A stretch of 64,000 bases of DNA from an uncultured bacterium (GTDB lineage Bacteria > Bacillota > Clostridia > Lachnospirales > Lachnospiraceae), in NCBI GenBank assembly GCA_947651225.1, contig CANSYK010000011.1, forward strand, positions 1 through 64,000. The letters are read 5' to 3'. The notes under the pieces were generated by a model. It was not told where the DNA came from. It saw nothing but the letters and a program-made list of their open reading frames with translations, and made no database searches. Each line of letters opens with the position of its first letter. The stretch's first letter is position 1. The translations under genes were made by a program, and so were the position numbers. Positions 16,905 through 26,669 of the stretch are shown here, one piece after another.

Positions 16905-19286
16905 TTATTTAAATTCAACAATAGTGACGCCCATATCGCCTTCCCCGAATTCTCCCAGACGGAAGGATTTGACATATTTGGTGCGTTTTAAGTGGTTGTG
17001 GACCGCAGTGCGCAGTGCACCTGTACCACGTCCATGGATAACCGTGACCTGTGCCATATGAGCAAGGTAGGCGTCGTCTAAATATTTGCCAAGAACAGGC
17101 ATTGCCTCATCTACTGTCATACCAATTAAATTGATTTCCTGATGAATATTGGAAGCCTTGTCCATGCGGATGTGCCCGCTTCCTGATTTTTTCTTAGTGG
17201 TCTGTTTTTGTTCTGGTTGTTTGATTAATTCAATATCGCTTAAGTTTACTTTTGTCCGTAAAAGGCCAGCCTGTACAAAAAGTTCTCCCTTTTCATTTGG
17301 CAGGGTGCTGACTGTGCCCGCAGAATTAAGGGATAGAATGCGGACATCGGAACCAATCATTAAATCAGAAGGATTAATTTTTGCTGTTTTCTTTTTCGGA
17401 ACAGATTTTGGCTTGCTGCTTTCTTTTTCATTAATCTGCTCACGGAGTTTGGCACGTTCTGCTTCCATTTCACGGATATGTTTATCACTTTTTGCCCATT
17501 TTGTATATTTTCGTATGGTTTCATCTGCATATTCTTTTGCCTGCGCAAGAATATTACTGGCTTCTGCATTGGCATTTGCCAGGATACGCTCTTTGGAACT
17601 GTCTAGTTTTTCAGACTTTTCACGCAATTGCCTTTTTAACTGGGCGATTTCTTTACGGTTCTGTGATATTTCGGCGTGTTCCTGTTCCAGTTCAACACGT
17701 GTTTTCTCCAAATCGCTAAGTACATCTTCAAATGCTTGGGCGTCTGAGGTGACACGATGCCTTGCGTCTTCAATAATTTTTTCAGATAGGCCGAGTCTTG
17801 CGGAAATAGCAAAAGCATTGCTTTTTCCAGGAATACCAATTAAAAGGCGGTAAGTTGGGCGCAAAGTGGTAACATCAAATTCACAACAGGCATTTTCTAC
17901 ATCAGGGGTTTGCAGTGCATATAGCTTTAATTCGCTGTAATGTGTTGTTGCCATAACAATAGCACCCCTGCTGTGCAGGTCGGACAGGATAGAAGTGGCA
18001 AGTGCTGCGCCTTCTACTGGGTCGGTTCCGGCCCCCAGTTCGTCAAAAAGTACCAGGCTGTTATGGTCAGCCTTTTCCAGGATGGATACGGTATTTACCA
18101 TATGTGAGGAAAAGGTACTTAAGTTTTGTTCAATACTTTGTTCATCGCCAATATCTGCATAGACCTCATCAAAAATGCGCAGACAGGAGCCGTCAAAAGC
18201 AGGGATATGAAGCCCGGCCTGTCCCATTAGGGTAAAAAGTCCTACGGTTTTTAAAGAAACAGTTTTTCCGCCTGTATTTGGACCGGTGACAATAAGCAGG
18301 GAAAAATCCTTTCCGAGCTGTAAATCAATAGGGACAACCTGTTCTTTTTTAATCAGCGGATGACGTCCTTTTTTAATCAGAATATGTCCATCTTCCAAAA
18401 AATTGGGTTCTGTGCCACGCATTTCCTTGGAAAGAGATGCTTTTGCAAAAATAAAATCCAGTTTTGACAATACCTGAAAATCCTGCTCAAGGAAAACGGC
18501 ATGTTCAGCCGTCTGATTGCTCAGGTCAGCGAGGATTTTTTCGATTTCTTCCTGTTCTTTTAGTTCCAATTCCCGGATTTCATTGTTAAGTTTTACTACA
18601 GAAGAAGGCTCAATAAACAGAGTAGAGCCAGTTGCGGACTGATCGTGCAGCATACCATGAAAGGAAGAGCGGTACTCCGCTTTTACTGGCAGGCAGTACC
18701 TTCCATTGCGCATGGTAATCAGCCCATCCTGCAGCATCGTTTTCTGTGAACTGTTTAAAATACTGTTAAGCTGTTCATGGATGCGGTCGCTTGCCCTTTT
18801 CATATTCTGACGGACTTTTTGCAATCCGGGACTGGCATCATCGGCAACTTCATCTTCTGCCAAAATACATCGACGAATTTCATTCATTAACGGTGAAATT
18901 GGTTCAATCAACGTATAATATTCATTTAAAGAGTCACCGGTTTCTTCGTTTTCATTCAGGCTTTTTCGGAAATAGGATTTTACACTTCCGGCGGTATTTA
19001 ATAGTTTTGAGATAGCAAGTAATTCTCTGGTTCCTAAAATAGCGCCGATTTCCAACCGTTTTAGGCTTTCACGGATATCTGCAACACCCTGAAAGGAAAT
19101 ACTTCCCTGTGTCAGGATATGTGTCAGGGCATCAGAAGTCTCACGCTGTTCCTTTAAAATTACGGCCCGATTTGTCGATGGCAGTAATTTTTCGCAGTAA
19201 TTTTTTCCGGCAGCAGAACCAGCATACTGCTCCAGTTTTTCTATTATTTTATCATACTCTAAGGTATGCAAAACTTTTTCGTTCAT
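16905..19286 (-). CDS. mutS2: MutS2 (endonuclease / ribosome-collision ATPase)
   Basis: 793 residues, full length. The start at 19286 has a GGAGGG site. It shows the MutS-type core and clamp helices, Walker A GPNTGGKTVSLKT near residue 330, Walker B LVLFDELGAGTDPVEGAAL, a long charged coiled coil (about 510-630), and a C-terminal Smr domain (INLIGMTVDEAM...VIHGRGTGALR). MutS2 proteins act in suppression of recombination and, in Bacillus, in splitting collided ribosomes; which applies here is unknown. It is the first gene of an apparent operon with a two-component system. Confidence 0.95.
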   Translation of the reverse strand: MNEKVLHTLEYDKIIEKLEQYAGSAAGKNYCEKLLPSTNRAVILKEQRETSDALTHILTQGSISFQGVADIRESLKRLEIGAILGTRELLAISKLLNTAGSVKSYFRKSLNENEETGDSLNEYYTLIEPISPLMNEIRRCILAEDEVADDASPGLQKVRQNMKRASDRIHEQLNSILNSSQKTMLQDGLITMRNGRYCLPVKAEYRSSFHGMLHDQSATGSTLFIEPSSVVKLNNEIRELELKEQEEIEKILADLSNQTAEHAVFLEQDFQVLSKLDFIFAKASLSKEMRGTEPNFLEDGHILIKKGRHPLIKKEQVVPIDLQLGKDFSLLIVTGPNTGGKTVSLKTVGLFTLMGQAGLHIPAFDGSCLRIFDEVYADIGDEQSIEQNLSTFSSHMVNTVSILEKADHNSLVLFDELGAGTDPVEGAALATSILSDLHSRGAIVMATTHYSELKLYALQTPDVENACCEFDVTTLRPTYRLLIGIPGKSNAFAISARLGLSEKIIEDARHRVTSDAQAFEDVLSDLEKTRVELEQEHAEISQNRKEIAQLKRQLREKSEKLDSSKERILANANAEASNILAQAKEYADETIRKYTKWAKSDKHIREMEAERAKLREQINEKESSKPKSVPKKKTAKINPSDLMIGSDVRILSLNSAGTVSTLPNEKGELFVQAGLLRTKVNLSDIELIKQPEQKQTTKKKSGSGHIRMDKASNIHQEINLIGMTVDEAMPVLGKYLDDAYLAHMAQVTVIHGRGTGALRTAVHNHLKRTKYVKSFRLGEFGEGDMGVTIVEFK

Positions 19287-19485
19287 AAGTCCCTCCATAT
19301 TTTTAATTAGGAAATTGCATTGGATATTTTATATAATACACCAGTTTGCCTGTTAATAGCAAGTAAATAAGTTTATTCATAATCTATTCATAACTTTGTG
19401 ATATGATATAGGATAATATAGCTGTATAGTATAAAGTGGAAGGTGCACTTTAACTGTTTGTTGTTTTAGAAATTTGGAGATTGCT

Positions 19486-20760
19486 ATGTGGAACAAGAGA
19501 AAAGGAATGGACACAGATTTTCATGAGGAAAAACGATATCAGTTTATCAGGGAACAGGTACGCCCACAGAAGAAAGTTCAGGCGTGCCTGTTATTAAAAC
19601 GCCTGGGAACATTAGTGATGGCGGCTTTTATTTTCGGCGGAATTGCCGGAGGATGTATTGTTTTCATGCAAAATCATTTTCGGTTCGACAGCGAAGAGGT
19701 CGTGCAGATTCATACATATACGCCTGCTCCAACCCCAACAAGTACAAGTGCTCCGGAACCGGCTGTTAAAGAAAAAAGAAACGGAAAAAAGGGTCTGACG
19801 CTAAGTGATATGAATCAGCTTACTAAAAAATTGTCGGCTGTTGGAACAGAAATGGATTCGGCGATCGTAGGGGTAATGAGAAAAGAGGATACAGCAAATT
19901 GGCTGGAACAGCATGATAGCGTACGTTCTGTAGTATATGGTATGATATTTGGTGAGTCAGGAAAGTATTTTGATATTCTTACGATCTGTGAGGTGATTCA
20001 GCAACAGCCTTTGGTGTATGTCCAGTTAATGGATGACACTTTGGTAGAAGGTGCCATTTTAGGAAGTGATGCTCAGTTGAATTTGGCGGTAGTCCGTATC
20101 AAAAAGGAAGATATTGGAGCAAGTATTTTAGAGCGGATGACGGTGGCAAAACTGGGAACGGGATTTGCTTTATCTAATGGAACAAATCTTGTTGCGGTTG
20201 GATGCCCAGATGGAATTTTGCATTCTGTTTTTTCCGGGATGGTTACGAATAATTCTATCTATGTGCCAATTACGGATGGGGAAATACAGGTTTATTGCAC
20301 GGATATTCCTTATTCGGAAGATGGAAATGGTTTTGTATTGGATATTGAGGGTCGGGTAATCGGAGTTATTACAACAGCATTTAAGGAAGAAACAGGAACG
20401 GCCGGAATGGCATTTATCAAGATTTCCCATATAACCGCTTTACTTGGGGTTTTACAGAATAAAGGAGCGGTTCCCTATATTGGAATTGAGGGAAGAAGTC
20501 TGGATGAGTCTGTGGCAAAAGCACACAATCTGGAAGCAGGTGCCTATCTGACAGAGGTATATTCAGGCGCACCTGCTTATGAAGCCGGACTGCGTGTAGC
20601 AGATGTTATTACACAGATCAATGGTGAGAAAGTAACAGGGATGACTGATATATATAATGACTTACTGAACCGTAAATCGAACGATAAAGTGATATATACC
20701 GTGCATCGTAAATCAGGAAATGGAAGAGTCACAAGACAGATCCGTGTTGAGCTGGGATAG
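19486..20760 (+). CDS. HtrA-like PDZ protein, catalytically degenerate
   Basis: 424 residues. The ATG at 19486 has a GGAG site. An N-terminal membrane anchor (LGTLVMAAFIFGGIAGGCIVF) is followed by a Pro/Thr linker (TYTPAPTPTSTSAPEP), a trypsin-fold domain (about 105-315) and a PDZ domain (about 325-424, PYIGIEG...GAPAYEAGLRVADVITQING). Aligned by eye to HtrA/DegP, the His position (TNxHV) reads TICEVI, the Asp position (DLAVLKI) reads NLAVVRI, and GNSGGP is replaced by EDGNGF. All three catalytic residues are therefore lost. It probably acts as a membrane-bound binding scaffold rather than a protease. It is divergent from mutS2 and appears monocistronic. Confidence 0.8.
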   Translation: MWNKRKGMDTDFHEEKRYQFIREQVRPQKKVQACLLLKRLGTLVMAAFIFGGIAGGCIVFMQNHFRFDSEEVVQIHTYTPAPTPTSTSAPEPAVKEKRNGKKGLTLSDMNQLTKKLSAVGTEMDSAIVGVMRKEDTANWLEQHDSVRSVVYGMIFGESGKYFDILTICEVIQQQPLVYVQLMDDTLVEGAILGSDAQLNLAVVRIKKEDIGASILERMTVAKLGTGFALSNGTNLVAVGCPDGILHSVFSGMVTNNSIYVPITDGEIQVYCTDIPYSEDGNGFVLDIEGRVIGVITTAFKEETGTAGMAFIKISHITALLGVLQNKGAVPYIGIEGRSLDESVAKAHNLEAGAYLTEVYSGAPAYEAGLRVADVITQINGEKVTGMTDIYNDLLNRKSNDKVIYTVHRKSGNGRVTRQIRVELG

Positions 20761-20761
20761 G

Positions 20762-21865
20762 TTATCCTAATGCGTGTTTTGAAAAAAGAACATCTAAAAG
20801 TGCATCATTCTCTTTTTTATTCATAAAGCAAAAGCGGATATAGTGATTGTCCAAAAATGGGAAAGACGAACAGTCACGAATCATTAGTCCCTTTTGGATT
20901 GCCTGTTCAAATAATTCTTCTCCGGTAAGGGTGTCTTTTAAAATACGGAGCAGAATAAAATTGGCGTGCGGCGGATAATATTTAATGGAAGAATATCCGT
21001 CAAGGATGCCACAAATTCTTTTGCGCTCAGCAGAAATTAGCTGAAAGGTATCTTTGATATAAGTTTCATCCTGAAACATGATTTCTCCAGCGATGGCAGC
21101 AAGAGAATTGATTGTCCAGGGATTTTTTTGGCTGTTAATTTTTTGGAGAAGTTTTTTGTTGCTGCAGACGGCATACCCCAGACGCAGGCCAGGGGCGGCA
21201 AAAAACTTGGAAATGCCACGTAAGACAATAAGATTGTCATAAAGCTGTGTTAGAGGAACAGCGGTAACATCTTTATAATTTTCAGAAAATTCCACATAGG
21301 TTTCATCAATCATTACAAAAATCTTTTTTTCTTTACAACAATCCAGAATATTACCAATTGTTTTTGCTGTAATCTGTGAAGAAGTTGGGTTATTTGGATT
21401 GCAGATAACTAATAAATCGGTATCGGGTGTCAGCGTATCAAGAAGTGCTTTTTCATTAAGGTGGAAATTTTCTTCCTCAAAAAGGCGAAAATAATAAGCC
21501 TGCCCTCCGTCCAGCAAAACTTCATGTTCATATTCTGAATAGGTTGGCCCGATAATACAAGATTTCTTAGGGTGCAGCAGTTGGATTAACAGTGAAATTA
21601 ATTCTGTAGAACCATTTCCAACAAGGATATTCTGGTAATCTGTCTGAATGTATTCGCTAATGGATTTGCGTAGGGCTGTGTACTTGCGGTCAGGGTAGGA
21701 GGTGATTGCGTCAATGTGAAGTGGAAGTTCCTCCCTGAGTTTGTAGGATATGCCAAGGGGATTGACGTTGGCAGAAAAACTGATGATGTCTTCTTTTTTT
21801 ACCCCATAGGCGTTTTCTATTTTTTCTAAATCACTTCCATGAAAGTGTTCTTTTTGTTCTGACAT
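20762..21865 (-). CDS. PLP-dependent aminotransferase of the HisC/CobD family
   Basis: 367 residues; the ATG at 21865 follows GAGGT. This is fold-type I aminotransferase with HGSDLEKIENAYG and ISFSANVNPLGIS at the N-terminus (the CobD-like form of histidinol-phosphate aminotransferase), CNPNNPTSS, IDETYVEF and the PLP lysine in RGISKFFAAPGLRLGY. It could be L-threonine-phosphate decarboxylase or a histidinol-phosphate aminotransferase. No other corrin genes are near, and his genes (hisH, hisF) are 30 kb away, so the substrate is left open. It converges with the HtrA-like gene, with one base between the stops. Confidence 0.8.
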   Translation of the reverse strand: MSEQKEHFHGSDLEKIENAYGVKKEDIISFSANVNPLGISYKLREELPLHIDAITSYPDRKYTALRKSISEYIQTDYQNILVGNGSTELISLLIQLLHPKKSCIIGPTYSEYEHEVLLDGGQAYYFRLFEEENFHLNEKALLDTLTPDTDLLVICNPNNPTSSQITAKTIGNILDCCKEKKIFVMIDETYVEFSENYKDVTAVPLTQLYDNLIVLRGISKFFAAPGLRLGYAVCSNKKLLQKINSQKNPWTINSLAAIAGEIMFQDETYIKDTFQLISAERKRICGILDGYSSIKYYPPHANFILLRILKDTLTGEELFEQAIQKGLMIRDCSSFPFLDNHYIRFCFMNKKENDALLDVLFSKHALG

Positions 21866-21951
21866 GGTAGACCTCATTTCTATTTTGACAAATTCTATCG
21901 TTTACGGATGCAGAAAATATTATACTGTTTTTTACTGGTTGTTTCAACTTA

Positions 21952-21974
21952 TTTAGCATAGCCGTGAATAGTAA
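21952..21974. repeat. GCCGTGAATAGTAAC-family block near tRNA-Arg
   Basis: A 23-base block ending in AGCCGTGAATAGTAA that recurs at 32754-32777 and 48041-48064 with one or two differences. It lies just upstream of the tRNA-Arg promoter. Confidence 0.55.
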
Positions 21975-21995
21975 TGAAAAAAATGCAAAAAAGGC

Positions 21996-22024
21996 TTGCA
22001 ATTTTTTCCAACGTGTAGTATACT
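21996..22024 (+). promoter_or_regulatory. promoter of tRNA-Arg
   Basis: TTGCAA at 21996-22001, a 17-base spacer and TATACT at 22019-22024, ending 34 bases before the tRNA. Confidence 0.75.
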
Positions 22025-22058
22025 ATTAACTGTTCGGTGATGAGCCGAGTGAATAAAT

Positions 22059-22132
<74 letters not shown>

Positions 22133-22136
22133 TAAG

Positions 22137-22172
22137 AAAAAGCCTATCGAAGTTTTTCGATAGGCTTTTTTG
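22137..22172 (+). terminator. terminator of tRNA-Arg
   Basis: AGCCTATCGA (22141-22150) pairs with TCGATAGGCT (22157-22166), followed by a T run. Confidence 0.9.
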
Positions 22173-22186
22173 TGTATGAAAAGAGC

Positions 22187-22215
22187 TTGACAAAAGTGGT
22201 CTATTATTATAGACT
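22187..22215 (+). promoter_or_regulatory. promoter and likely BlaI-type operator
   Basis: TTGACA at 22187-22192 and TAGACT at 22210-22215 (17-base spacer) overlap the perfect palindrome GTCTATTATTATAGAC at 22199-22214. A further half site, TTATAGAC, follows near 22235. A repressor bound here would block the promoter of the blaI-blaR1 pair, consistent with autoregulation. Confidence 0.6.
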
Positions 22216-22328
22216 AAAAGAAAGGGGACGGTGGTTATAGACCGATTTGTGCTATCCGTTATTATTTGCGCCACAGAAAGCGTGGCATGGGGATCATGGA
22301 GAATATACAACAAAGGGAGAGGTAAAAG

Positions 22329-22688
22329 ATGGGGATTAAATTATGTGACAGTGATTTTTATTTTATGAGGGTGGTATGGGATGCAGAGCCCGTCCGCTCT
22401 GGAGAGCTTGTAAAGCTTTGCGGGGAAAGGCTTGGATGGAAGAAGTCAACAACATATACCCAGATTAAGAAATTACAGGAGAAGGGGTTCTTGAAAAATG
22501 AGGATGCTGTTGTAACAGCACTGGTTTCACGTGAGGAGGTACAAAAAGAGGAGAGTGACTATTTTGTAGAGAGAACCTTTGGCGGTTCTTTGCCGGGCTT
22601 TTTAGCAGCCTTTATGAGGGGAAAGACGCTTTCGAAGCAGGAAGTAGAGCAGTTAAAGCGGATGATTGAGGAGCATCAGGAAGGATAG
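22329..22688 (+). CDS. blaI: BlaI/MecI-family repressor
   Basis: 119 residues. The winged helix shows LCDSDFYFMRVVWDAEPVRSGELV and GWKKSTTYTQIKKLQEKGFL, the DNA-binding part of BlaI/MecI. The C-terminal dimerisation region contains FVERTFGGSLPGFLAAFM, the segment usually cut or released on induction. The GAGG ribosome site is clear. It is paired with a BlaR1-like gene 22 bases downstream. No beta-lactamase gene is adjacent, so the regulon is unknown. Confidence 0.9.
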   Translation: MGIKLCDSDFYFMRVVWDAEPVRSGELVKLCGERLGWKKSTTYTQIKKLQEKGFLKNEDAVVTALVSREEVQKEESDYFVERTFGGSLPGFLAAFMRGKTLSKQEVEQLKRMIEEHQEG

Positions 22689-22710
22689 TAAAAAGAAGGG
22701 GGGATTATTG

Positions 22711-24879
22711 ATGAAAGAATTGATGGTCTGGTTTCAATGGGTAATCGAAAGTAGTATTTTGGTAATTCCTGTAATTTTGTTTATTCTGTTGTTGCGTAAT
22801 GGGATAAAAAGGGTTTCGGGACTTTTAACATATGTTTTATGGCTTGTGGTATGGATTCGGCTAATCTGCCCGGTGGGGATTCCATCAGAAATCCGGCTGT
22901 CTACGCTGCCTGATCCGGTTTTAAAGACATTAGAAAGCTGGTTTGACAGGAATGATGCTCCACAGGAATTGATGACAGCACAGGATATGGAACAAGGGAA
23001 GGTTTATAACGGCGGGGAGCAAAAGGATTGGAAAAAAGACAGTAATATTCCTGAAAATGCAGGGATTTCTCAAAAAAATGCAGAGGAAAACTCTGTTTTA
23101 GCAACAATAGGAACTGTTGATAAAAAGAATGCAGAAGCTGGCAATTCCTCTGAATCAAATTTTTTTGCCAGAAATTTTACTGACAGCAGGAATATGTTTT
23201 GCCTTATATGGTTTACAGGGATGGTGTTGGCTTTTCTATATGAGGGGGGTCTGGCATTTTTGCTTCACAGAAAAAAGCTGTGTTATGCGGTAAAGCAGGG
23301 AAAGGGAGTCTACTGTTGTGGTGGGATTTCTTCGGCATTTGTCTCAGGAATCTTTCATGGAAAGATTTATCTTCCCTTTGGAATGGAGGAGAGGGAGAGA
23401 GGATATATTCTGGAGCATGAAAGAGAGCATATACGCCGCAAGGACTATTTCGTTAAAAAACTTTGCTTTGCGGTTTGTCTGGTTTACTGGTTTCATCCGC
23501 TTGTCTGGCTTGCCTGGCATTTTTTGTGCTATGATATGGAAATTGCGTGTGATGAGGCAGTTTTACGGAAGCTGGAGCCTGTGCAGAGAAAGGAGTACAG
23601 CTATGTCCTGTTGTCTAATGCCGTAGGGGGAAAACGGCAGATTCCGTTCTATCAGCCGCAGTTTGGGAAAAATATGGTCAAAAACAGGATTTGGCACAGT
23701 ATTCAATACAAAGAAGAAAAATTGGAAATTGTGCTGGTAGGGGTATTTATTGTGGTATTAGCGGCAGTTCTTTGTATGACAGTTCGAAAGGACGTAGAAG
23801 TTGTGCCAATGAAAAAGGGTGGGAGCTATACAAAAGAGACAGGGGCGCTTTATCAGAAAAAGGTTGAGGATGCGTCGGATGAGGAAGCCTTGAATAAACT
23901 TCTTTTCGCAGTAATTTCCAAAGATTTTTTGGAATCCTATGATGAAACGATTGAGCCTTTTACTTGTACCGTACAGGCAGATGTATTACAGATTCATCTG
24001 AATATGTGGATTAGCCTTCCTGACAGCTTCCGAAGGCTTTCCGGGGATTATTCTGCCATTTTTCTGGCATTGATACCACAGATTAGAATGGTGCAGTGGC
24101 AGTATGAAGAAGTGCAGGAGGGAGGTTTTACAAAGACAGTAAACCTGCAATATGACTGGTCTGTGATGCAAAAAGAAGATTTTATAGATGCGTTAATCTG
24201 TCAGGTGGCAAAATCAGCCGAGGCAAAAGATTTTGGGGCAAGTGCTTCTTCTTTACAGCAGCTTATTGACAGTTTCACTTTTTATGAAAAGGGAAAGACT
24301 CCCGTGGAAAAAGAGGCACTGGCAGTTTTTGATGAAGAGCAGATGAAAAGAGAACTGCGTGATTTGCCGGGGACTCACAAACGCTCCTATGAAGAAGCTA
24401 CAAAGTGTGAAGAACTTTATGTAGAACAGTTTGGATATTATCATGAAGAGGAAGGAGAAGAACTAAAGCTTATTAAGAAAGAATACCGAACAAAGCTGTG
24501 GGATGAATTTCTGGAAAAAACGGAAAGAGGAGAAGCAGCTTCTTTGGTTCTTGCAGGCCATAATGTCCTGGAAGATGCGAAAGTTGATGAAGATGGTTCG
24601 GTGTGCTTTACTTATCTCTGTTTTGATGGTGTGAAATATTATGCTCTGTACGATTATGTTGGAAAAGACAGGAAAGACAGTTTTAATATGGTAAGTGGAA
24701 AATATCTGTTGTATTCTGAAGATACCATCAATGATATTTCTATGGGAAACTATTATATTACCGATGATGCTTCCTTAAGCTACAGGGACGGAATGTATGC
24801 CCCTCTCTATGGAGGAATGACAGAGTATATCAGTTTTGCGAGACCAGAACTTTATGTGGTCAGGTCTATATACCTGTAG
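22711..24879 (+). CDS. blaR1: BlaR1/MecR1-type M56 membrane metalloprotease
   Basis: 722 residues; the ATG at 22711 follows GGGGGG, and a longer upstream frame has no site. Several transmembrane helices span the first 130 and 165-190 residues. The zinc protease motif is HEREH followed by WFHPLVWLAWHFLCYDMEIACDEAV with the third ligand Glu. After the last membrane segment (about 350-370, IVLVGVFIVVLAAVLCM) comes a large extracellular domain that I do not recognise as a penicillin-binding sensor. It probably senses a cell-wall signal and cleaves the BlaI-like partner. The 350-residue C-terminus is atypical. Confidence 0.85.
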   Translation: MKELMVWFQWVIESSILVIPVILFILLLRNGIKRVSGLLTYVLWLVVWIRLICPVGIPSEIRLSTLPDPVLKTLESWFDRNDAPQELMTAQDMEQGKVYNGGEQKDWKKDSNIPENAGISQKNAEENSVLATIGTVDKKNAEAGNSSESNFFARNFTDSRNMFCLIWFTGMVLAFLYEGGLAFLLHRKKLCYAVKQGKGVYCCGGISSAFVSGIFHGKIYLPFGMEERERGYILEHEREHIRRKDYFVKKLCFAVCLVYWFHPLVWLAWHFLCYDMEIACDEAVLRKLEPVQRKEYSYVLLSNAVGGKRQIPFYQPQFGKNMVKNRIWHSIQYKEEKLEIVLVGVFIVVLAAVLCMTVRKDVEVVPMKKGGSYTKETGALYQKKVEDASDEEALNKLLFAVISKDFLESYDETIEPFTCTVQADVLQIHLNMWISLPDSFRRLSGDYSAIFLALIPQIRMVQWQYEEVQEGGFTKTVNLQYDWSVMQKEDFIDALICQVAKSAEAKDFGASASSLQQLIDSFTFYEKGKTPVEKEALAVFDEEQMKRELRDLPGTHKRSYEEATKCEELYVEQFGYYHEEEGEELKLIKKEYRTKLWDEFLEKTERGEAASLVLAGHNVLEDAKVDEDGSVCFTYLCFDGVKYYALYDYVGKDRKDSFNMVSGKYLLYSEDTINDISMGNYYITDDASLSYRDGMYAPLYGGMTEYISFARPELYVVRSIYL

Positions 24880-24948
24880 TTCCAATGGGAGCGGCAGCAG
24901 AGGCTGTCGGGAAATGGCATAATCTTGTCAAATAGGGAGGATGATTTG

Positions 24949-25632
24949 ATGAGTAAGACAATTTTAATTATAGAGGATGATACAGAAATCAATTATATGC
25001 TGCAGATTCTGTTTCAGCAGAACGGCTACCAGACAATCAGTGCTTATTCTGGCACAGAGGGAGTGCTTGTCCATAATAAAGCGGTAGATTTGATTCTCCT
25101 TGACCTTATGCTGCCAGGGCGGAGTGGGGAGGAAATCATTCGGGAACTGAAACGGAACCATAACGTTCCGGTGATTGTAATGAGCGCTATCCATGCTGTG
25201 GACAAAAAAGTGGATTTATTCTCTCTTGGTGCGGATGATTATGTTACGAAGCCTTTTCATAATGAAGAGCTGCTTGCCCGGATTGCAGCAAGGCTTAGGA
25301 CAGACACAAATGCAGATATTGCCGAAACTCTTACATATAAGGATATTGTCCTAAATAAGGCAGATTATTCGGTTCGGTGCAGCAATATAGCGATGGAGCT
25401 GTCAAAACATGAATTTGCACTTCTGCAATTATTAATGGAGAATGAAAACCGAACCTGCACAAAAAGCATGATTTATGATATGGTGTGGGATGATGAGAAC
25501 TCGGCTGATGACAACACATTGAATGTACATATAAGCAAATTGCGAAAAAAACTAAAAGAGTGCAATTCTGAGGAGGAATATATCGAAACGGTGTGGGGGA
25601 TTGGATATCGGTTGAAAAAGAATTCCCGTTAA
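24949..25632 (+). CDS. OmpR-family response regulator
   Basis: 227 residues. I chose ATG 24949, eight bases after GGGAGG. The receiver has acidic residues at 9-11, acceptor Asp52 (LILLDLMLPG) and Lys in YVTKPF. The winged helix has KHEFALLQLLMENENRTCTKSMIYDMVWDDEN and ends in TVWGIGYRLKKN. It heads a cluster with an ABC transporter and a histidine kinase, the layout of lantibiotic or bacitracin response modules. Confidence 0.92.
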   Translation: MSKTILIIEDDTEINYMLQILFQQNGYQTISAYSGTEGVLVHNKAVDLILLDLMLPGRSGEEIIRELKRNHNVPVIVMSAIHAVDKKVDLFSLGADDYVTKPFHNEELLARIAARLRTDTNADIAETLTYKDIVLNKADYSVRCSNIAMELSKHEFALLQLLMENENRTCTKSMIYDMVWDDENSADDNTLNVHISKLRKKLKECNSEEEYIETVWGIGYRLKKNSR

Positions 25633-25745
25633 GACTTTTTTAAGGGTTGCTTTAAGAGTTTTTTTATAATTTCATGCTACGATAGAACTATCAGCTAAGG
25701 AATGGCGTGCCGTTTCTTAGAATAAACGATAAGGAGGATCGTGTA

Positions 25746-26669
25746 ATGCGTGAAATTGTGTTGCAGACAAAGCAGATTTCCAAGCACTATAAAAATTTTA
25801 CAGCTCTTGACCATGCTGATATGACGGTGTACCGTGGGGATATCTATGGGCTGATTGGGCGAAATGGTGCAGGAAAAACTACAATCATGAAGATTGTTAC
25901 AAGCTTGACAGATAAGTCTGGCGGCGAATATGAGATTTTTGGGAAGAGAGGAGCTGAGGCAGACAAAGAAAAAGGGCGTATTGGATGTTTAATTGAGAAT
26001 CCGGCATTTTTTGGCGGTATGACGGCTTACCAGAATTTAAAATATTATGCCCTGCAAAAGGGAATTACGGATAACAGGCAGATTGATGAGGCGCTTGCCC
26101 TTGTAAATCTGACGGAAGTCAGAAACAAGAAGTTCCGTAAATTTTCTCTTGGTATGAAGCAGCGTTTGGGAATTGCACTTGCAGTAATGGATAACCCTGA
26201 TCTCGTTATTCTTGACGAACCCATCAATGGACTTGATCCCATCGGAATCAGTGAACTGCGTGATACCTTTAAAAAACTCCGTTCAGAAAGAGGTGTTACT
26301 TTTATTATTTCTAGTCATATTCTCTCAGAACTGTATATGGTGGCAAACCGTTTTCTGTTTATAGAGAAAGGCAGGGTTTTAAAAGAAATCACCAAAGAGG
26401 AACTTGATTTGGAATGTATGCGCTGCCATGTAGTGAAAACGGATGATACAAAGCATACTGCTGCCCTGATTGAGCAAGAACTTTTTATTACCAATTATAA
26501 GGTGATTGACAGCAGAGAGCTCCGCATATACGACGAAAACCTGAAAATCGATGAGTTAAACAGGCTGTTGATTGAAAATGGTGTGAATATTTTCGGCATA
26601 TATGAAACGGGGATATCTTTGGAGGATTATTTCAAGTCGCTGATAGAGGAAGAGGGGGTACGGTCATGA
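25746..26669 (+). CDS. ABC transporter ATP-binding protein (BcrA/LanF-like)
   Basis: 307 residues; ATG 25746 follows AAGGAGG. Walker A is GRNGAGKTT, the signature is FSLGMKQRLGIA, Walker B is DLVILDEPINGLDP and the switch is SSHILSEL. The C-terminal extension of about 80 residues is typical of BcrA-type subunits that protect against peptide antibiotics. The stop overlaps the permease start (ATGA), so the two are coupled. Substrate is inferred from context only. Confidence 0.9.
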   Translation: MREIVLQTKQISKHYKNFTALDHADMTVYRGDIYGLIGRNGAGKTTIMKIVTSLTDKSGGEYEIFGKRGAEADKEKGRIGCLIENPAFFGGMTAYQNLKYYALQKGITDNRQIDEALALVNLTEVRNKKFRKFSLGMKQRLGIALAVMDNPDLVILDEPINGLDPIGISELRDTFKKLRSERGVTFIISSHILSELYMVANRFLFIEKGRVLKEITKEELDLECMRCHVVKTDDTKHTAALIEQELFITNYKVIDSRELRIYDENLKIDELNRLLIENGVNIFGIYETGISLEDYFKSLIEEEGVRS

